From the NCBI GenBank assembly GCA_009760855.2, contig WPIO01000121.1, forward strand, positions 1,099,501 to 1,163,500: DNA of 64,000 bases, read 5' to 3'. Position numbers and translations under genes: made by a program. Below are positions 1 through 46,066 of this stretch, one piece after another; position 1 is the stretch's first letter, and each line of letters opens with the position of its first letter. The notes beneath the pieces are model-generated. The model had not been told where the DNA came from. It saw only the letters and a program-made list of their open reading frames with translations, and searched no databases. This stretch comes from Cristatella mucedo (lineage: Eukaryota; Bryozoa; Phylactolaemata; Cristatellidae).

Positions 1-175
1 TGCTTCCCTTTGCAGCAAATGTGAAGCGCCTAGAAAGATATTGAGTTCTCTGAGGGCGCTTTATTAAGTGCATCATTATTATTATCATTATTATGTGGGA
101 ATGCTTTTTATATACAGCATCTGTAAAGTGCCTAGAAAGGCATTCAGTTCTCTGAGAGCATTATGCAAATGTACG
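1..175 (+). repeat. two L2-like LINE 3' tails in tandem
   Basis: Bases 1-95 and 96-175 each carry the tail found many times in this window: a 'gcaaatgtaaagcgcctaga' type segment, then 'gagttctctgagggcgcttt', then an ATT-rich run. The same tail lies downstream of L2-type reverse transcriptase remnants elsewhere (around 45.3 and 61.7 kb), so it is read as the 3' end of an L2-clade LINE or of a SINE that borrowed that end. No coding sequence is left here. Confidence 0.7.
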
Positions 176-1028
176 ATTAATATAACTTTTTTTATTATTA
201 TTATTATTATGGATGGGACCCCTAGCGCAGTGTGGCCAGAAAGTGTGACGTGTGGCCCAAGTTGCGACTTTCACGGCACAGACAGACAGACAAGCCGCCG
301 CTGCTGCGCTCAGAGCTTTTCAGCGGCTCATTGTAATCGGCTCATTGCACAGGTAGGAAGATCTGCGAAGCGGCAATGAGTTAGCCGCTGCGCCGCCACG
401 GTCGCCAGGAGATGACGGACGTGTGCCCCTTCCCCGACCGCCATGCTGTCAAGGCTGGCGTCCTTGCCGTCTATCCAAGGGCAATCGCTCACACATCAGA
501 GCAGTTGATTAACGTCGATCGTCAGCGATTGACGTACGACTTATTCGGGTTCTTCTAGCTTCGCCTAGCCTGTCTGTCGCTGAGAATTGGGAGCACAGTT
601 GTCTGGTGCTCGGCTGCTGCCTGCATTTTGACCTGACCCATAGGCAGTCCCATGCTGCCAGCTTGCCTGCTGCGAGTGTGCGACAGCAGTAGGTCCTCGG
701 TCTTTGCCTTAGCCGTCGAGCGTCCTTGTATTTGTTGTCTCCAGTGGAAGTGGCACGTGATTGCAGGAGGCGAGTGGATACTCGCCGGCTGCAGTCAACG
801 CACCGGGACATCAGGGCTGCCTCGGCCTTTCGGTGCCACGACGTGCGTTTCCGGTGCCAGATTTCCGGTGCTGCCTCTTGCACTCCTCGTGTCACTTGGC
901 CAGGTCTGTCAAGGGCTGAGGCATGAGCAGCGTCGGTTGTTTTATTCTTTTAGTGTGTTCACGAGCAGCCACTGCCGCGACCGGTGCTCTGCTGCCAGGA
1001 AGGAAGGTCAGGGTCACGTGGGAGCACT
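176..1028. other. 5' flank of the COQ8 gene
   Basis: No repeat tail and no convincing coding exon is visible in this stretch. It becomes richer in CpG towards the COQ8 start codon at 1029 and probably holds the 5' UTR and promoter. I see no TATA box or initiator strong enough to place a transcription start. Confidence 0.3.
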
Positions 1029-9730
<8,702 letters not shown>

Positions 9731-9928
9731 CGCCGGCGGTAGCTGCGCTCCCCAACGGAGCGGCTGCGCACGTGCTGAGCTGGCTTGCTGCGTTGCTTGC
9801 CACGAATTACTCGCTCGCGACTGGCACGTGATTGCTCGAGTGAGTCGTCACGTCTGACGGCTCACGTGACGGTAGAAGCAGACGGACGGATGGCCGGCGG
9901 TGGCTGCTATTTGGGTGCCTCCTTCGAG

Positions 9929-9933
<5 letters not shown>

Positions 9934-10004
<71 letters not shown>
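9934..10004 (+). repeat. (CT)n microsatellite
   Basis: About 70 bases of pure (CT)n, 200 bases downstream of the COQ8 stop codon and possibly inside its 3' UTR. Confidence 0.95.
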
Positions 10005-10006
<2 letters not shown>

Positions 10007-11384
10007 CGCCTGGCTGGCTCTCTGCTCTGCACGAGCACGATCGGACGAAAGCAGTAGGAGGTGATTCGTAGTCGCCATTTCAGGTTCTTCGTGGCTCTGG
10101 CTCCGACGCCGACGCACTGCCCTGCCCTGCCCTGCGTCTTGCTAGCCAGACGAGCTGTGGTCGGCCGCTGTGGTGGTCGAAGCCGATCGCCGGAACTCGT
10201 TTGTATTAAAAAAATATCGTTAAAAAATAGCAGAAACACTCTTTCGCTCGTTCGGAAGCGAAGCATGCGAGCACGCTTTCGGCCACGGCTTGAAGGCAGC
10301 TCGCTGGCTCCGAGGGGGTTAGTTCCCCAGCCACGTGCCCTGCCCGGAGTGAGCCCTCAGCTGCCTTTGTTTGCTCACGTAAAATGGCCAACCCCTGTTT
10401 CCGGCCGGTTTCGTGCGAGACCCTTTCAAATGCTCACAATTAAGCCACTAGCCTAGGTGGCCATAGGTGTCAGAAGGCTGTAGCATGATTGTTTAGGGCC
10501 CGACCTCTGACCCCTCGCATCGAGCCGAAGGGGCAGGCCCAGCCCGAAGACTGCCACCTCGGACTTCCTACCGTTTGCTGCAACCGTCAAGGTCAAGGTC
10601 GTGGCTAATTACAAAGTCGCGGTTTGGCCTAGTTGCTGCCCTAGGCTTACACCTGAGTATGGGCGATTATGCAAGCAAAAAGATCTTCACGACCCAAGCT
10701 CTAGATCTGCGGCTCTTTTGCTCCGAATTTACAATTTTTTTTTTTTTTTATTGGCCATCGTCCTTGCCGGCCACGCGAGGTTCGCTATCTTAAACGGGGA
10801 TGCCTCAGAAATATCTGCGGTCATTTTTCGGTGCCAAAAGAAGATTGAGCAATGCTCCGGGTAACGCTAGTTGCATATTAAGCGTCGGCGTTCATAGTCG
10901 ATAGTTAGTAGTTTCGATTTTCGCGGCATTCGGCCGCCAACGCACTTCCGCTCGTCCCGGTTATGGACTGCTTTGGAGTTATCTCCTCGCCTCTGCGAGG
11001 TTAGCCCGTCACTCACTTTACAGTCCGCGTTCTCAGTTACGCGGTGGGGGAGACAGCCCAAGGGCAAAAAAAAATTAGAGAATATACGCTCTGCACACCG
11101 TACTCTGTAACTAGCTATTTGAGCTAAGCGAAGTCGCTATTTCGCTTCATAAGCGAAGTATATTATTTTTGTTGATTTAAGTATAATATCTCGCGGCGGC
11201 CGATTGTCAGCGCTAAGGCACTTCGCTCCACTTGTGAATAATTAATCCTGCAAGCCTCTCGCCAGTCGGGCTTGCAACGGTCGGTTGCACAGAATGTTGT
11301 TATCTACAGGTAAAGAGGTCGTGCGCGGCGAAAGTAAAAAGAAAAAAGGTAGAAAAGGTCAAGGCTAATTCGGCTGCCTAATTT

Positions 11385-11480
11385 GTACAGCGGCCGAAGA
11401 GCCTTGACGGCGGTCACCACCGCTTTCAGTGAGCAATAAAGTATGGCCCACTTCAGGACTCAAATGCACGATCTCTTGGC
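11385..11480 (-). mobile_element. degenerate SINE body
   Basis: Contains 'ggcggtcaccaccgctttca' and 'atggcccacttcaggact', which match the body of the tRNA-derived SINEs at 21.1, 44.5 and 46.0 kb. The tRNA-like head is truncated or decayed. Confidence 0.55.
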
Positions 11481-11824
11481 AGTGAAGAGCGAGCAGAATT
11501 AACGACGTCACGTCCGGCAGTGTTCGCTGTACGCTTTGCTGTTGAGTCCTTCAATGTGAACGACGGGAGGGGGGCGGGAAGCAGCAGCAGCAAGTTCACG
11601 AAATCCCGGCCAACAGAGTTTTCTCACACAGCGTCACGGCTATCTCAAGCAAACTGGCGAAACTGCGAGCAGCTTAGCACTGTCTGCGAACATCCGTTTT
11701 TAGCATTCATACATTTAGAACTCGGGCTATGCGAACGCGACGGCTCACGTGACGGCAATAACACACTCAGTGCTGCTGGCGTCGTAGCATGCACCTAAAG
11801 TAATTCCAGTATCGAGAACTCTCC

Positions 11825-11920
11825 GGCGTTCCTTTGCAGCAAATGTAAAGTGCCTAGAAAGAGATTGAGTTCTCTGAGGATGCTATACCAAATGTGTTAT
11901 TATTATTATTTACATTAGCA
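11825..11920 (+). repeat. L2-like LINE 3' tail
   Basis: A 'gcaaatgtaaagtgcctaga' segment followed by 'gagttctctgaggatgct' and an ATT run, the common tail of this window. Confidence 0.75.
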
Positions 11921-13636
11921 GCACTCAGACTGAATCGTCGCTGCTTGAATGAGCGACAGGCGGAGAGATACGTTACGTACTACGTTACGTTTTCCTCTAT
12001 TCCTTCCAGCAGCTGCGGCGGCGGTCGCGTCGTCAGGCGCAGCATCCAAGTCTCTCGCGACAAACCGATGACGCGAGCCCATTGTCGCGAGCCCATTATC
12101 GTCAGCACGACAGCGGCGCTGCCGAGGTCCGCTGACCTCAGCGACGCCCAGGTCAGAGCTGAGAGCGAGCGAGAGTTGCGGGCCAGCGCCGGGAGGGGCG
12201 AGGACGCGCGCGCGCGCGCGCGATCGCCCGCGCGATCGCCCGCGACGACACCGCCGCCGCATCGCGCCCCGGCCGCGCCATGGGCTGGTTCGACGTTATC
12301 ATGATTCCCGGGCTGTTCTACGTGGACGCAATACGCAAGTGTAGCATCATCGTCGTCGGAAAGGCGGCGGCCGAGCAGCCGGCGCGGCCGGCGCGGCCGA
12401 TCTCGCGTCTCGTCGATCTCGCAGCAGACGTCGCTCCGGCGGCGCCACGTGCTTCGCGCGCTCACGCGCTGGGCGTCCTGCAGAGTCAGCTGTCGCCCAT
12501 CGAGGGGTGACGCCGGCCGTGCGGCAGCGAACGGCGCCCTCGCGGGCGGAGTGAAACACAGCACTGGGGTGAAAGATGGCGGCGATGGCGGAGCGACAGC
12601 AGCCCGGGATTGGCGGGTGACTCACTGTCTCTTTCTCTCAGCCGACTCCGACGGACTGATCGCGCCGCGTCTGCGGCATCCGGTGCTCCGCCTACTTCCG
12701 CTTCGCGAACTCTTTCCAGCCGAGACGTGAGGCGGCGGCTGCCAACAGCAGCAGCAGCAGCAGCAGGAGCTAGTCGCGCGGTTTCACAACGTTGGCCGAA
12801 GCGTGCAAAAATGCCAGCACGCACGCCTACCGCCGAGGCCGCCCTCAACAGCGACGACTGTTTGTGCCAAACGTGCGTGAGACGGACCCTTGAGTTAGCG
12901 ACGACAACGCGCTAGTCAAGCGCTGCGCTAACGCTCTTGTCATTAAAATCATGTGTGTACACCGCTACGCAACCAGCGCTATCCGACTGTGTGCGAAAAC
13001 TTCGCCGCGAAAACTTCGCGGCTTGGAATCGTGGCGCTGCGGCTGAAACTGTCTCAGGCGGAGTTAAGCCTTGATTACGACGTAGACTATCCGTCGGCCG
13101 TGGCGGTCCTCCCTCGCATAGAGCAGATGGAAACCCCGTTCGCGTGACTGTATAGTTATTATATAATTATCATATAATACTCTGTTACTGCGAGTCGTCG
13201 TATGCGCGTTTGGGACGCGTTCGTTCGGCACTGCGGTCGGGCTGAGGTTCGTCGCGCTCGCGTTGACAATAAACATATACTCTAAAATAATAAATAAGTA
13301 GACAGCATCTAATACAATAAAATAAAATAACTAAAATTGAAAGTCCTTCTCGGGCTGACCGCTTCATTCCCGCTTCGCATTGCTGCGACTGCGCTCAAAG
13401 CCGACCGCGTAATGAGAAAGATGGCCGCCGTCTCAGCTGTGAAAAAAATCACTCTGGTCCGTCAGCACCGGCACGGCTGCCAGTCTCAGAAAGTCGTCTC
13501 TGACTTTCGTTTAAGTGCGTCCGCCGCGGCTCGCCTTTGCCACCGCTGGGCCGGCGTGGACCCCAACCTAGTGGAAGTCAACGAGCGATAGGTACGCGGA
13601 GTCGCCCACGGTTGTGGCATCAGCAGTTTTCTCTCA

Positions 13637-13812
<176 letters not shown>

Positions 13813-14646
13813 CTGGCTCTCTTTCCCTCTGTCTCTTTCTCACTCTCTATCTACCAATCCATTTGTCTATCTATCTACCGGATGACCATCAACGTCACCA
13901 ACTACGACAAAGGATTATCGGTGTAAACGCCAGTCACGGCTTTCTGCAACGTGGGACGCTGAGTTGCCCAGGCACCGGCGACGATCGGGTATCCGGGTCA
14001 TGTATCGGGGTCAGGCAACGGTGATCTAGCTCCTGCCAAAGCGTGACTTACACACCCGTAGTAGGCCACTTGCAGCCGAACAGTTCAGTTTTTAGATCGC
14101 GAGAACGAACGGAGTCAGGATAACCAGATCGAGAGAGAACTGACAAAACTGGGGAGGCCACGTAACAATGCCCTGCTAAAAAAAAAACTAAATCTGCCCG
14201 GCTCCCAGTACGGAGGTAGGCGGCGGTCGGCTAATCCAAGCTCTTAGCTCAAGATTTAAACCACTTCGGTAGAGGGCAAGCTTCAAAAAGCTACCGTTTT
14301 CTCCGCAAAGCTACCGTTTCGGCGACTCCGGCTGTCGGGCAGCCTCTCTTCATCGCGCGCGCTTCGCCGCCAATCGTCGCCGCCGCACGGTCACGTGACG
14401 CGTCGCGCGCGCACGCACGCGGCTCGGGATGCCTGTAGTAGCGCGCGGCGAGGCCGTCGTGGGGACGTAGCCGGCTTGAAATGGAAAGCCGTCGTAGGGA
14501 AAGCCGCTCGTCATCGCCGCGTTCCGCCTGCCTCTCCTCGCCCGTCGGCGTTCGCGCTGCGCCGCGCCGGACGCAGCCGGACGCGGCGCAGCGGCGTTTC
14601 GCAGGGGAGGAGCGCCTCTGCTCGAATTGAGCCGCGGTCGCTGCAA

Positions 14647-25496
<10,850 letters not shown>

Positions 25497-27894
25497 GAGA
25501 CGTTTGAGAGAGGGTGTGCAGCGGTAGTAGCTGGGGCTTCCACTGCGGAGTGCAAAAAAAGGCCGCAGCGGCAGCTGCGCTTGCGGTGCAGACACCGCCG
25601 CACTGCTCTCTAGCTCGGTGCTAGGGCGGCAGTCGAGCGATCGAGATGTCTTTACGCCGAGCTCGGCTCGCTGTTGCTGCGCCTGTCATCGATTTGAGCC
25701 TCTTCCGGTCGCTGCCTCAGCCGGTTCAGTGTCCTGTCTCCTAGGCAACGAACGCTAAGCGAACTGCGGAGAGCGGCGGCGGAGCCGGAAGCCAGCGTCA
25801 GAGAGCGACGAAAAGTACCCGGATTCTTACCAAGTGGCTACAGCTTGTCGACGTAAGCACTGCACCGCGGCAGAGACATGCAACATGTTCGAGCACCTGT
25901 TATGGAGACGCACTCGAGGCGCGACAACAAATGAGTTAGCACGAGGAACAAGCTAGCGGAAGAGGAGCGATAGAGAGCGATAGAGAGCGAGAGAGACAAC
26001 AAGGAGAATGAGTAAGGAAAATTAAGGGGATAATTCAAATAAGGAATGACTGTGAAAGATGTGAAAGATGAGGAGACCGAAAGAGCGAGAGAGAGCGAGC
26101 GATTCGGGGAGCGGAATGACCGAGCTCAAGGGTTTGAAGAGAAGAGCGAGAGAGATGCATACGGGACAGCAAGATGGCGGCAGGAAGCAGCGAGGAGAGC
26201 CTGCAAGCGGAAGCGACTGCAGAGTGAACTGCAGAGCCGCAGAGAGTGAAGCGCGAATCGAGAGGCGGAGAGTGGTCTCCCCTCTCTTAGAGCATTACAA
26301 AACAAGATCGAGCTCGATCGATGGCGCGGTCGGAGAACCGCTGCATCGGACGTACAGTGAGTCAATGGAACGAAGTTACAGTGAGTCAGAGGAACGGAGT
26401 TACAGCGAGCGAGTAAGAGGAACAGAACATCGGTCAGCGACGAGGCGAGAACGAGCGAATGGCGCCTGCGCCTGCGCGGCGGCGGGAAGCATCGAGTTCG
26501 ATCGAGCGGCCTGCGGCTTTCGGTGGCTTCACCTCAGGCGAGGCCTATCCTCGAAGCAGCTCGAACCGCCCATGGCTATGTTTCGGGCCTATGCTTGTGC
26601 ATGTGATTGTGTCATGCGACTGAGTGGTCGCAAAGAGTCTCGCGTGTGACCATGACTCTTTGCCGTGCATGTGACCGTGACATGTCACCGTACTGGTGCA
26701 TTAGCCTCTCCACGGTGGATTCGTGCAGCGGTATTCTCGAGAAGTGCCGAGAAGCCTCACGTGAGCATCTTTTCTGTAGCTGAACATGCAAACCCGACCG
26801 ACGCGCGACCACCAGATCTCTCCGAAGCTCGGTCAGCTCGCACAGCCTCGGACACCGGGGGGCGACGCCGGGAGATGCCAAACTTGAACTTGTCACGTGT
26901 CTGCCCTTGTCATTGAAATTACTATTCCTCCTATAAGAATCGAAGCTTACGCTGTCGGCGTCAGACTAGCCTGCGACTAAGCGTTCAGAGAGCGCTTACC
27001 CGAAGTCTTTAGCTCGCGTCACGATGGCTCCGTCGCCGCTCGAGAGGATTCGACGGAAAAGCCACCAGCGCCGCCATCATGGCGGCGCTGGTCTTCGCGC
27101 GGCTTTTAGATCACAAGTGCTCGCCCGGCCTTCCCTTCGGCTCACAAAAATACGGTACGGAAATAAATAAGTACGGAAAAAATGCGGTACGGAACCTTCG
27201 GCTCGGCAATACGAGTTCATTATTTGTGTTTAATAAAATTAATTCATTATTTATAATTAATTTTCATTATTATAGTTTATTTATATGTTTATAATTAATA
27301 TGTATTATAATTATTAATAATTATATTAATATATATATATATATAATTATGTTGATATATGTTATAATTAATATATATATATATATAATTTTTATATATA
27401 TTATTAATTAATTTTCAATATTATAATTAATTCATTATTTGTGTTAAATAAAACCTCGTGAATCCATACGAGCTAGCGGTGCTATAGCACGTGGCATTCG
27501 GTGCAACGTTTGACTCGTGGGCGTCGTCAGCTGCCGCGTGCAATTCGCCTCGAGCGGCAAATTCTACGAGCGGGCGGCTCCACGGTCGCTCTGCCGCAGC
27601 TCAAACTCCTAAAGGCGGTTCCGAGGGCGGCGAGAAAACGAGAGACGCGAGAAAAAAACGCGAGAGCGGGAAAACAGTGAGGCTGCGAGCCGCGTCCTCC
27701 AGATGCGAACGCTCGGCGTCCCCGGGCAAGCACGTCAAGGTCAAGGTCGTTCCCGGGCAAGCACGTCGCTGGTCGGGTCTCTATGAACATCCATCTCAGC
27801 TTCTCTGAACGCTATTGTTCCGCTCTTAGCGTTCTCACACAGTCGCTGCTGCACCGAGGCATCCGTGCAGCATGTCGGCCGTTCGAGCGGCGCC
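25497..27894. other. convergent intergenic space between the two TSP1 genes
   Basis: No supported gene. It probably holds both 3' UTRs. GA-rich purine runs occur at 25970-26170, imperfect 'agttacagtgagtca' direct repeats at 26350-26410, and a very AT-rich block (TATA/TTAATTA) at 27230-27450. The AT block has AATAAA-like hexamers on both strands (for example aataaaacc at about 27448), which could serve polyadenylation. Confidence 0.5.
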
Positions 27895-42443
<14,549 letters not shown>

Positions 42444-42784
42444 GCTGCCTCCGCTCCAGGCGGCAGCAGCGGCAGCAGCAGCAGGCAGCGGTCGGCTCAG
42501 CTGGGCGCTTCCGCTTCCGCGGACGCCGAGCGTCGTAGAAACGCAACGTGGCAGCGGGCGCCGCGAACGCTTCCGCCGCCTTCCGCCTGCGTCCGAACGT
42601 GTAGTGAGTCCGCGAGCTTGGTCGTTGTATCGGGGAAGCTCGCGAAAGCTTCCATCTTTTGTGCTGCCATCTGGCGAGCAAATTGTCTCCGCTGCTCCTT
42701 TAGGCGCGCGTGCTAATTCTCACGTAGGGGAAGTTGTATTGCTTGCATTTATAACAGAGGAAAAGACAGTCTGAATAATTTTAT

Positions 42785-42985
42785 TAAGAATGCATTTGAT
42801 ATAGCACCTTCAGAGAACTCAAGTTCTTTCTAGGCACTGTACAAGTACTGCAAAGGAAGCTCGATCGAATGGTTAGTGCTAGCATGCTCAATGGCAGCAA
42901 GTTTAACATAGAGGTGACGTGCACAGGGTCAGCATGCAAATATGGTCAGTGCCAGCAGTGGCACAGTGCTAGCATGCACAAGCAC
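42785..42985 (-). repeat. L2-like LINE 3' tail, antisense
   Basis: Antisense tail ('ttcagagaactcaagttctt', 'ctttctaggcactgtacaag') followed by the upstream LINE text 'acagggtcagcatgcaaata'. Confidence 0.8.
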
Positions 42986-43326
42986 ATAACTGGGGGAATC
43001 ACGTGATGCCCACGAAATGCTGCGATCGATCGATGGTGCGTTTCGACTTTCCTACGGGCACTCCGACAGTAGACGAGAACCGGCGACGAGACGGAGCGTC
43101 GGTGCGAGCTGCAGCTCTAACGAGACGCTCGCGCGCGCGCATCCGGACGCCCGAGCGCCAGTTCCGGATCCGGACACGCCCCGCTCGCCGCCTCCGTCCA
43201 TCGATCGTCGACGCATCGCCGGGCTCGCTCGGCGCGTCGATGCATCGCCTGCGAAAAAGCAGACCACATTTCGGCAGCCACGGTTGGTCGCCACGCTGCG
43301 CTGCGTTGCGGCTGCTCGGTGTGCGG

Positions 43327-43357
43327 CGTAGGATCCGATCCGTCGATCGGATCCTAC
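43327..43357. repeat. palindrome before the minisatellite
   Basis: 'gtaggatccgatcc' and 'ggatcctac' form an inverted pair around cgtcgat, followed by more 'ggatccgatccgatcc' repeats up to 43380. Confidence 0.85.
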
Positions 43358-43406
43358 GATGAGGATCCGATCCGATCCGTCGTCGTTTCTTTCTACAGGA
43401 GACGAG

Positions 43407-44084
43407 ATGAGCGATGACGAGATGAGCGATGAGGACATGAGCGATGATGAGATGAGCGATGACGAGATGAGCGATGAGGACATGAGCGATGATGAGATGA
43501 GCGATGAGGACATGAGCGATGAGGACATGAGCGATGATGAGATGAGCGATGACGAGATGAGCGATGATGAGATGAGCGATGATGAGATGAGCGATGATGA
43601 GATGAGCGATGAGGACATGAGCGATGATGAGATGAGCGATGACGAGATGAGCGATGAGGACATGAGCGATGATGAGATGAGCGATGAGGACATGAGCGAT
43701 GAGGACATGAGCGATGATGAGATGAGCGATGACGAGATGAGCGATGATGAGATGAGCGATGATGAGATGAGCGATGATGAGATGAGCGATGAGGACATGA
43801 GCGATGATGAGATGAGCGATGACGAGATGAGCGATGAGGACATGAGCGATGATGAGATGAGCGATGAGGACATGAGCGATGAGGACATGAGCGATGATGA
43901 GATGAGCGATGACGAGATGAGCGATGATGAGATGAGCGATGACGAGATGAGCGATGATGAGATGAGCGATGACGAGATGAGCGATGATGAGATGAGCGAT
44001 GACGAGATGAGCGATGATGAGATGAGCGATGATGAGATGAGCGATGATGAGATGAGCGATATGAGCGATGACGAGACGAGATGA
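43407..44084 (+). repeat. 15-bp minisatellite with 180-bp higher-order repeat
   Basis: About 44 units of atgagcgatgaygag or atgagcgatgaggac. Labelling the variants A (gacgag), B (gaggac) and C (gatgag), the order CABC BBCA CCCB occurs twice in full from 43437 (first base of the first C unit) and starts a third time (CABC BBCA), so twelve units (180 bp) form a higher-order repeat. The tail changes to alternating C and A units. The plus frame spells MSDDE/MSDED for 241 codons, and two minus frames are open too because the unit has no stop. I do not consider it a gene. Confidence 0.95.
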
Positions 44085-44437
44085 GCGATGGCCGCTCTGA
44101 GAGCCAAACAAAATTCTGGTGGCATCGTGCTTCCGGCAGCTTTCCAGACTAGAAGCAGAAGCTTGCGAAGCGCCAGCGCGCGTGCCGCGCAGATGACGCC
44201 GCGGAATTTTCTTGTTTTGGCAGTCGACGGGCGCGCGCGAGGCCGTCGGCACTCGCGAGCACCGATCGAGTGCCGGAGGACCCGTAAATACTCGCTCGCG
44301 CGCGTCGGCAGCTTGAGCCGAGAGCCAGCTCGCTCGGTGGCAGAGGGCGGCTCTCGGCTCGGCCACTCACACGGTGGCACGTTATACCTACAATAGAATA
44401 CGCCCGCCCGCCTCCCGCTTCCTGCCTCCTGCCTCCT

Positions 44438-44647
44438 GCTGATTTAGCAGCCTCTCTTGAATAGCGACAGGAGAGTCTTTACGGCTGTCACCACCGCTTG
44501 CAGTGGCGATAAAGGATCGCCCACACTGCAGGATTCGAACTCACGACCTCGGGACCGAGGTCGTGAGTTCGAATCAAAGTTTGAATTCGTTCACGACGAG
44601 GTCGTGAGCAAAGCGACCGCCTTACCTGGTTCGCCATCGCGGCTTCT
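44438..44647 (-). mobile_element. tRNA-derived SINE with internal duplication
   Basis: Minus strand: head with 'cgatggcgaaccaggtaagg' (A-box region 'tggcgaaccagg'), B-box-like 'ggttcga/gattcga' text near 44530-44575, body 'ttatcgccactgcaagcggt'. The part around 44536-44600 is a small inverted duplication (ctcacgacctcggga...ccgaggtcgtgag plus a repeated gttcgaat), so the B-box region occurs in both orientations. Confidence 0.8.
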
Positions 44648-44999
44648 GCACCGCCACCCCCCACCTCCCTCCCTGGCAGCCCTGGTTTATTTATTTATTT
44701 ATCCCTCGCACCGGCAGCTCCGGCTCTGTTTTAATACAGCCGATTGTAAGTTCTTCAACCCGCGCGGATCCTCCAATAGCATCCTGCAATGCAAGTTCCC
44801 TTTACAGCATTTGATTTTCTTGAAACGATTCGGAGCCATCGACGGACCGGCCCAGACGGACCAAGATGGACAAAGCAGACAGACTGTGCAGTTGGTTCGC
44901 AAGCGAGCACGTTCGCGCGAAGGTCATAGCACAAAAGTCATACATGGTCACAAAGGTCGTAAAGGTTATTAAGGTCGAAAGGTCATACGACCTAGGAAG

Positions 45000-45385
45000 G
45001 AAGCCATTCACTCCATTTAGTTCGTAAGCTCCCAAAGCCTGGAACTCCCTCCCGACTTGAGTCAGAACATCCCCTGACTTGACTACATTTAAAAAGAACT
45101 TAAAAACACCTATTTAGGACAGCATTTAGTGGGTCCCCGTGATTCGTCCTTGATGTGCTTATGCGTGCTGACACTGTGCATGCTGCCATTAACTACATTT
45201 GCATGCTGACCGTGTGCATGTCACCCCTAACCATGTTATTCATTTTGTTTGTCTATCAAGCATGATATTACTCACCATTCAGTTGCATTTCCATTTACAG
45301 CAAATGTAAAGCGCCTAGAAAGAGATTGAGTTCTCTGAGGGCGCTTTATCAAGTGCATTATTATTATTATTATTATTATTGCATG
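45000..45385 (+). mobile_element. L2-like LINE 3' end
   Basis: It begins inside 'cccaaagcctggaactccct' (AWNSLP of the reverse transcriptase C-terminus), then 'gacttgactacatttaaaaa' (LTTFKK), the noncoding 3' region, and the full tail with (ATT)n at 45360-45380. Confidence 0.9.
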
Positions 45386-45779
45386 GCAACAGCTGCGCGT
45401 CGCGTCTAGCGTCGCTCTACCGTAGCTTTGCTTAGCACGACGGTTGAAAAATTTTAGGAACGTCGCTGCTGACGGTGGCTATGAGGTCCTACAAGGATCG
45501 CCGCCGCCGCCTCACGGCCGCCGCCGCACGATCGCCGCCGCCGCACGATCGCCCCGCCGCCACCATGCCGATGTCGGGACCGCCGGTGAACTCCCCTGTC
45601 ACGAGCGTTGCTGACCTGCGACCTGGCAGCAGCCGATGCCTCCGTGAAGTGTCCCCTCGCTCTCGCTCACTGAATGCCAAGGACGGGCTGAGCAAATATT
45701 CGCTTCGCTCGTGCGTGCGGGTCCCGACGAAAGCCAATATTCAATTTTAAATATTCATAACTATTAAATAATCATTTTA

Positions 45780-45935
45780 ATATTATATATTCATTATATT
45801 CATTTTGTTTGTTTTTCAAGCATGATTGTACTTACCATTCAATTGCATTTCACTTTGCAGCAAATGTAAAGCGCCAAGAAAGAGATTAAAGTCTCTGAGG
45901 GCGCTTTATCAAGTGCATTATTATTATTATTATAA
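45780..45935 (+). repeat. L2-like LINE 3' tail
   Basis: 'tttttcaagcatgattgtac', 'gcaaatgtaaagcgccaaga' and (ATT)n. It runs straight into the antisense SINE at 45936. Confidence 0.85.
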
Positions 45936-46050
45936 TCATCACCGCTTACAGTGGTGATAAAGGATCGCCCACTGCAGAAATCGAACCCACGACCTCGGGA
46001 CCGACGTCGTGAAAGCAACCGCCTTACCTAGTGTGCCATCACGGCTCACC
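45936..46050 (-). mobile_element. tRNA-derived SINE, best head in the window
   Basis: The minus strand from 46050 begins ggtgagccgtgatggcacac. The A-box 'tggcacactagg' fits TRGYNNANNNG, and the B-box 'ggttcgatttc' follows about 45 bases later. The body has 'agtgggcgatcctttatcac'. It is a clear Pol III-type tRNA-related promoter, so this family may still be transcribed. Confidence 0.85.
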
Positions 46051-46066
46051 AATGACTCAAAGGCAT

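Noticed and set aside
12280-12510. ORF starting MGWFDVIMIPGLFYVDAIR, considered as a first exon
   Set aside because: No donor fits, the frame turns into low-complexity Ala/Arg/Pro, and no partner exon was found.
12953-13147. 64-codon ORF ending SAVAVLPRIEQMETPFA
   Set aside because: It is short, with no splice partner and no domain. Kept only as part of the intergenic description.
43359-44084. 241-codon acidic MSDDE-repeat ORF and the two long minus-strand ORFs over the same array
   Set aside because: The 15-bp unit has no stop codon in three frames, so long ORFs are automatic. There is no flanking exon signal or non-repeat coding sequence.
43407-44084. CRISPR-like array
   Set aside because: It is a direct minisatellite without spacers, in an animal genome.
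45475-45750. ORF of 91 codons (Arg/Pro-rich)
   Set aside because: Bordered by retroelement tails, built on GCC repeats, with no homology recognised.
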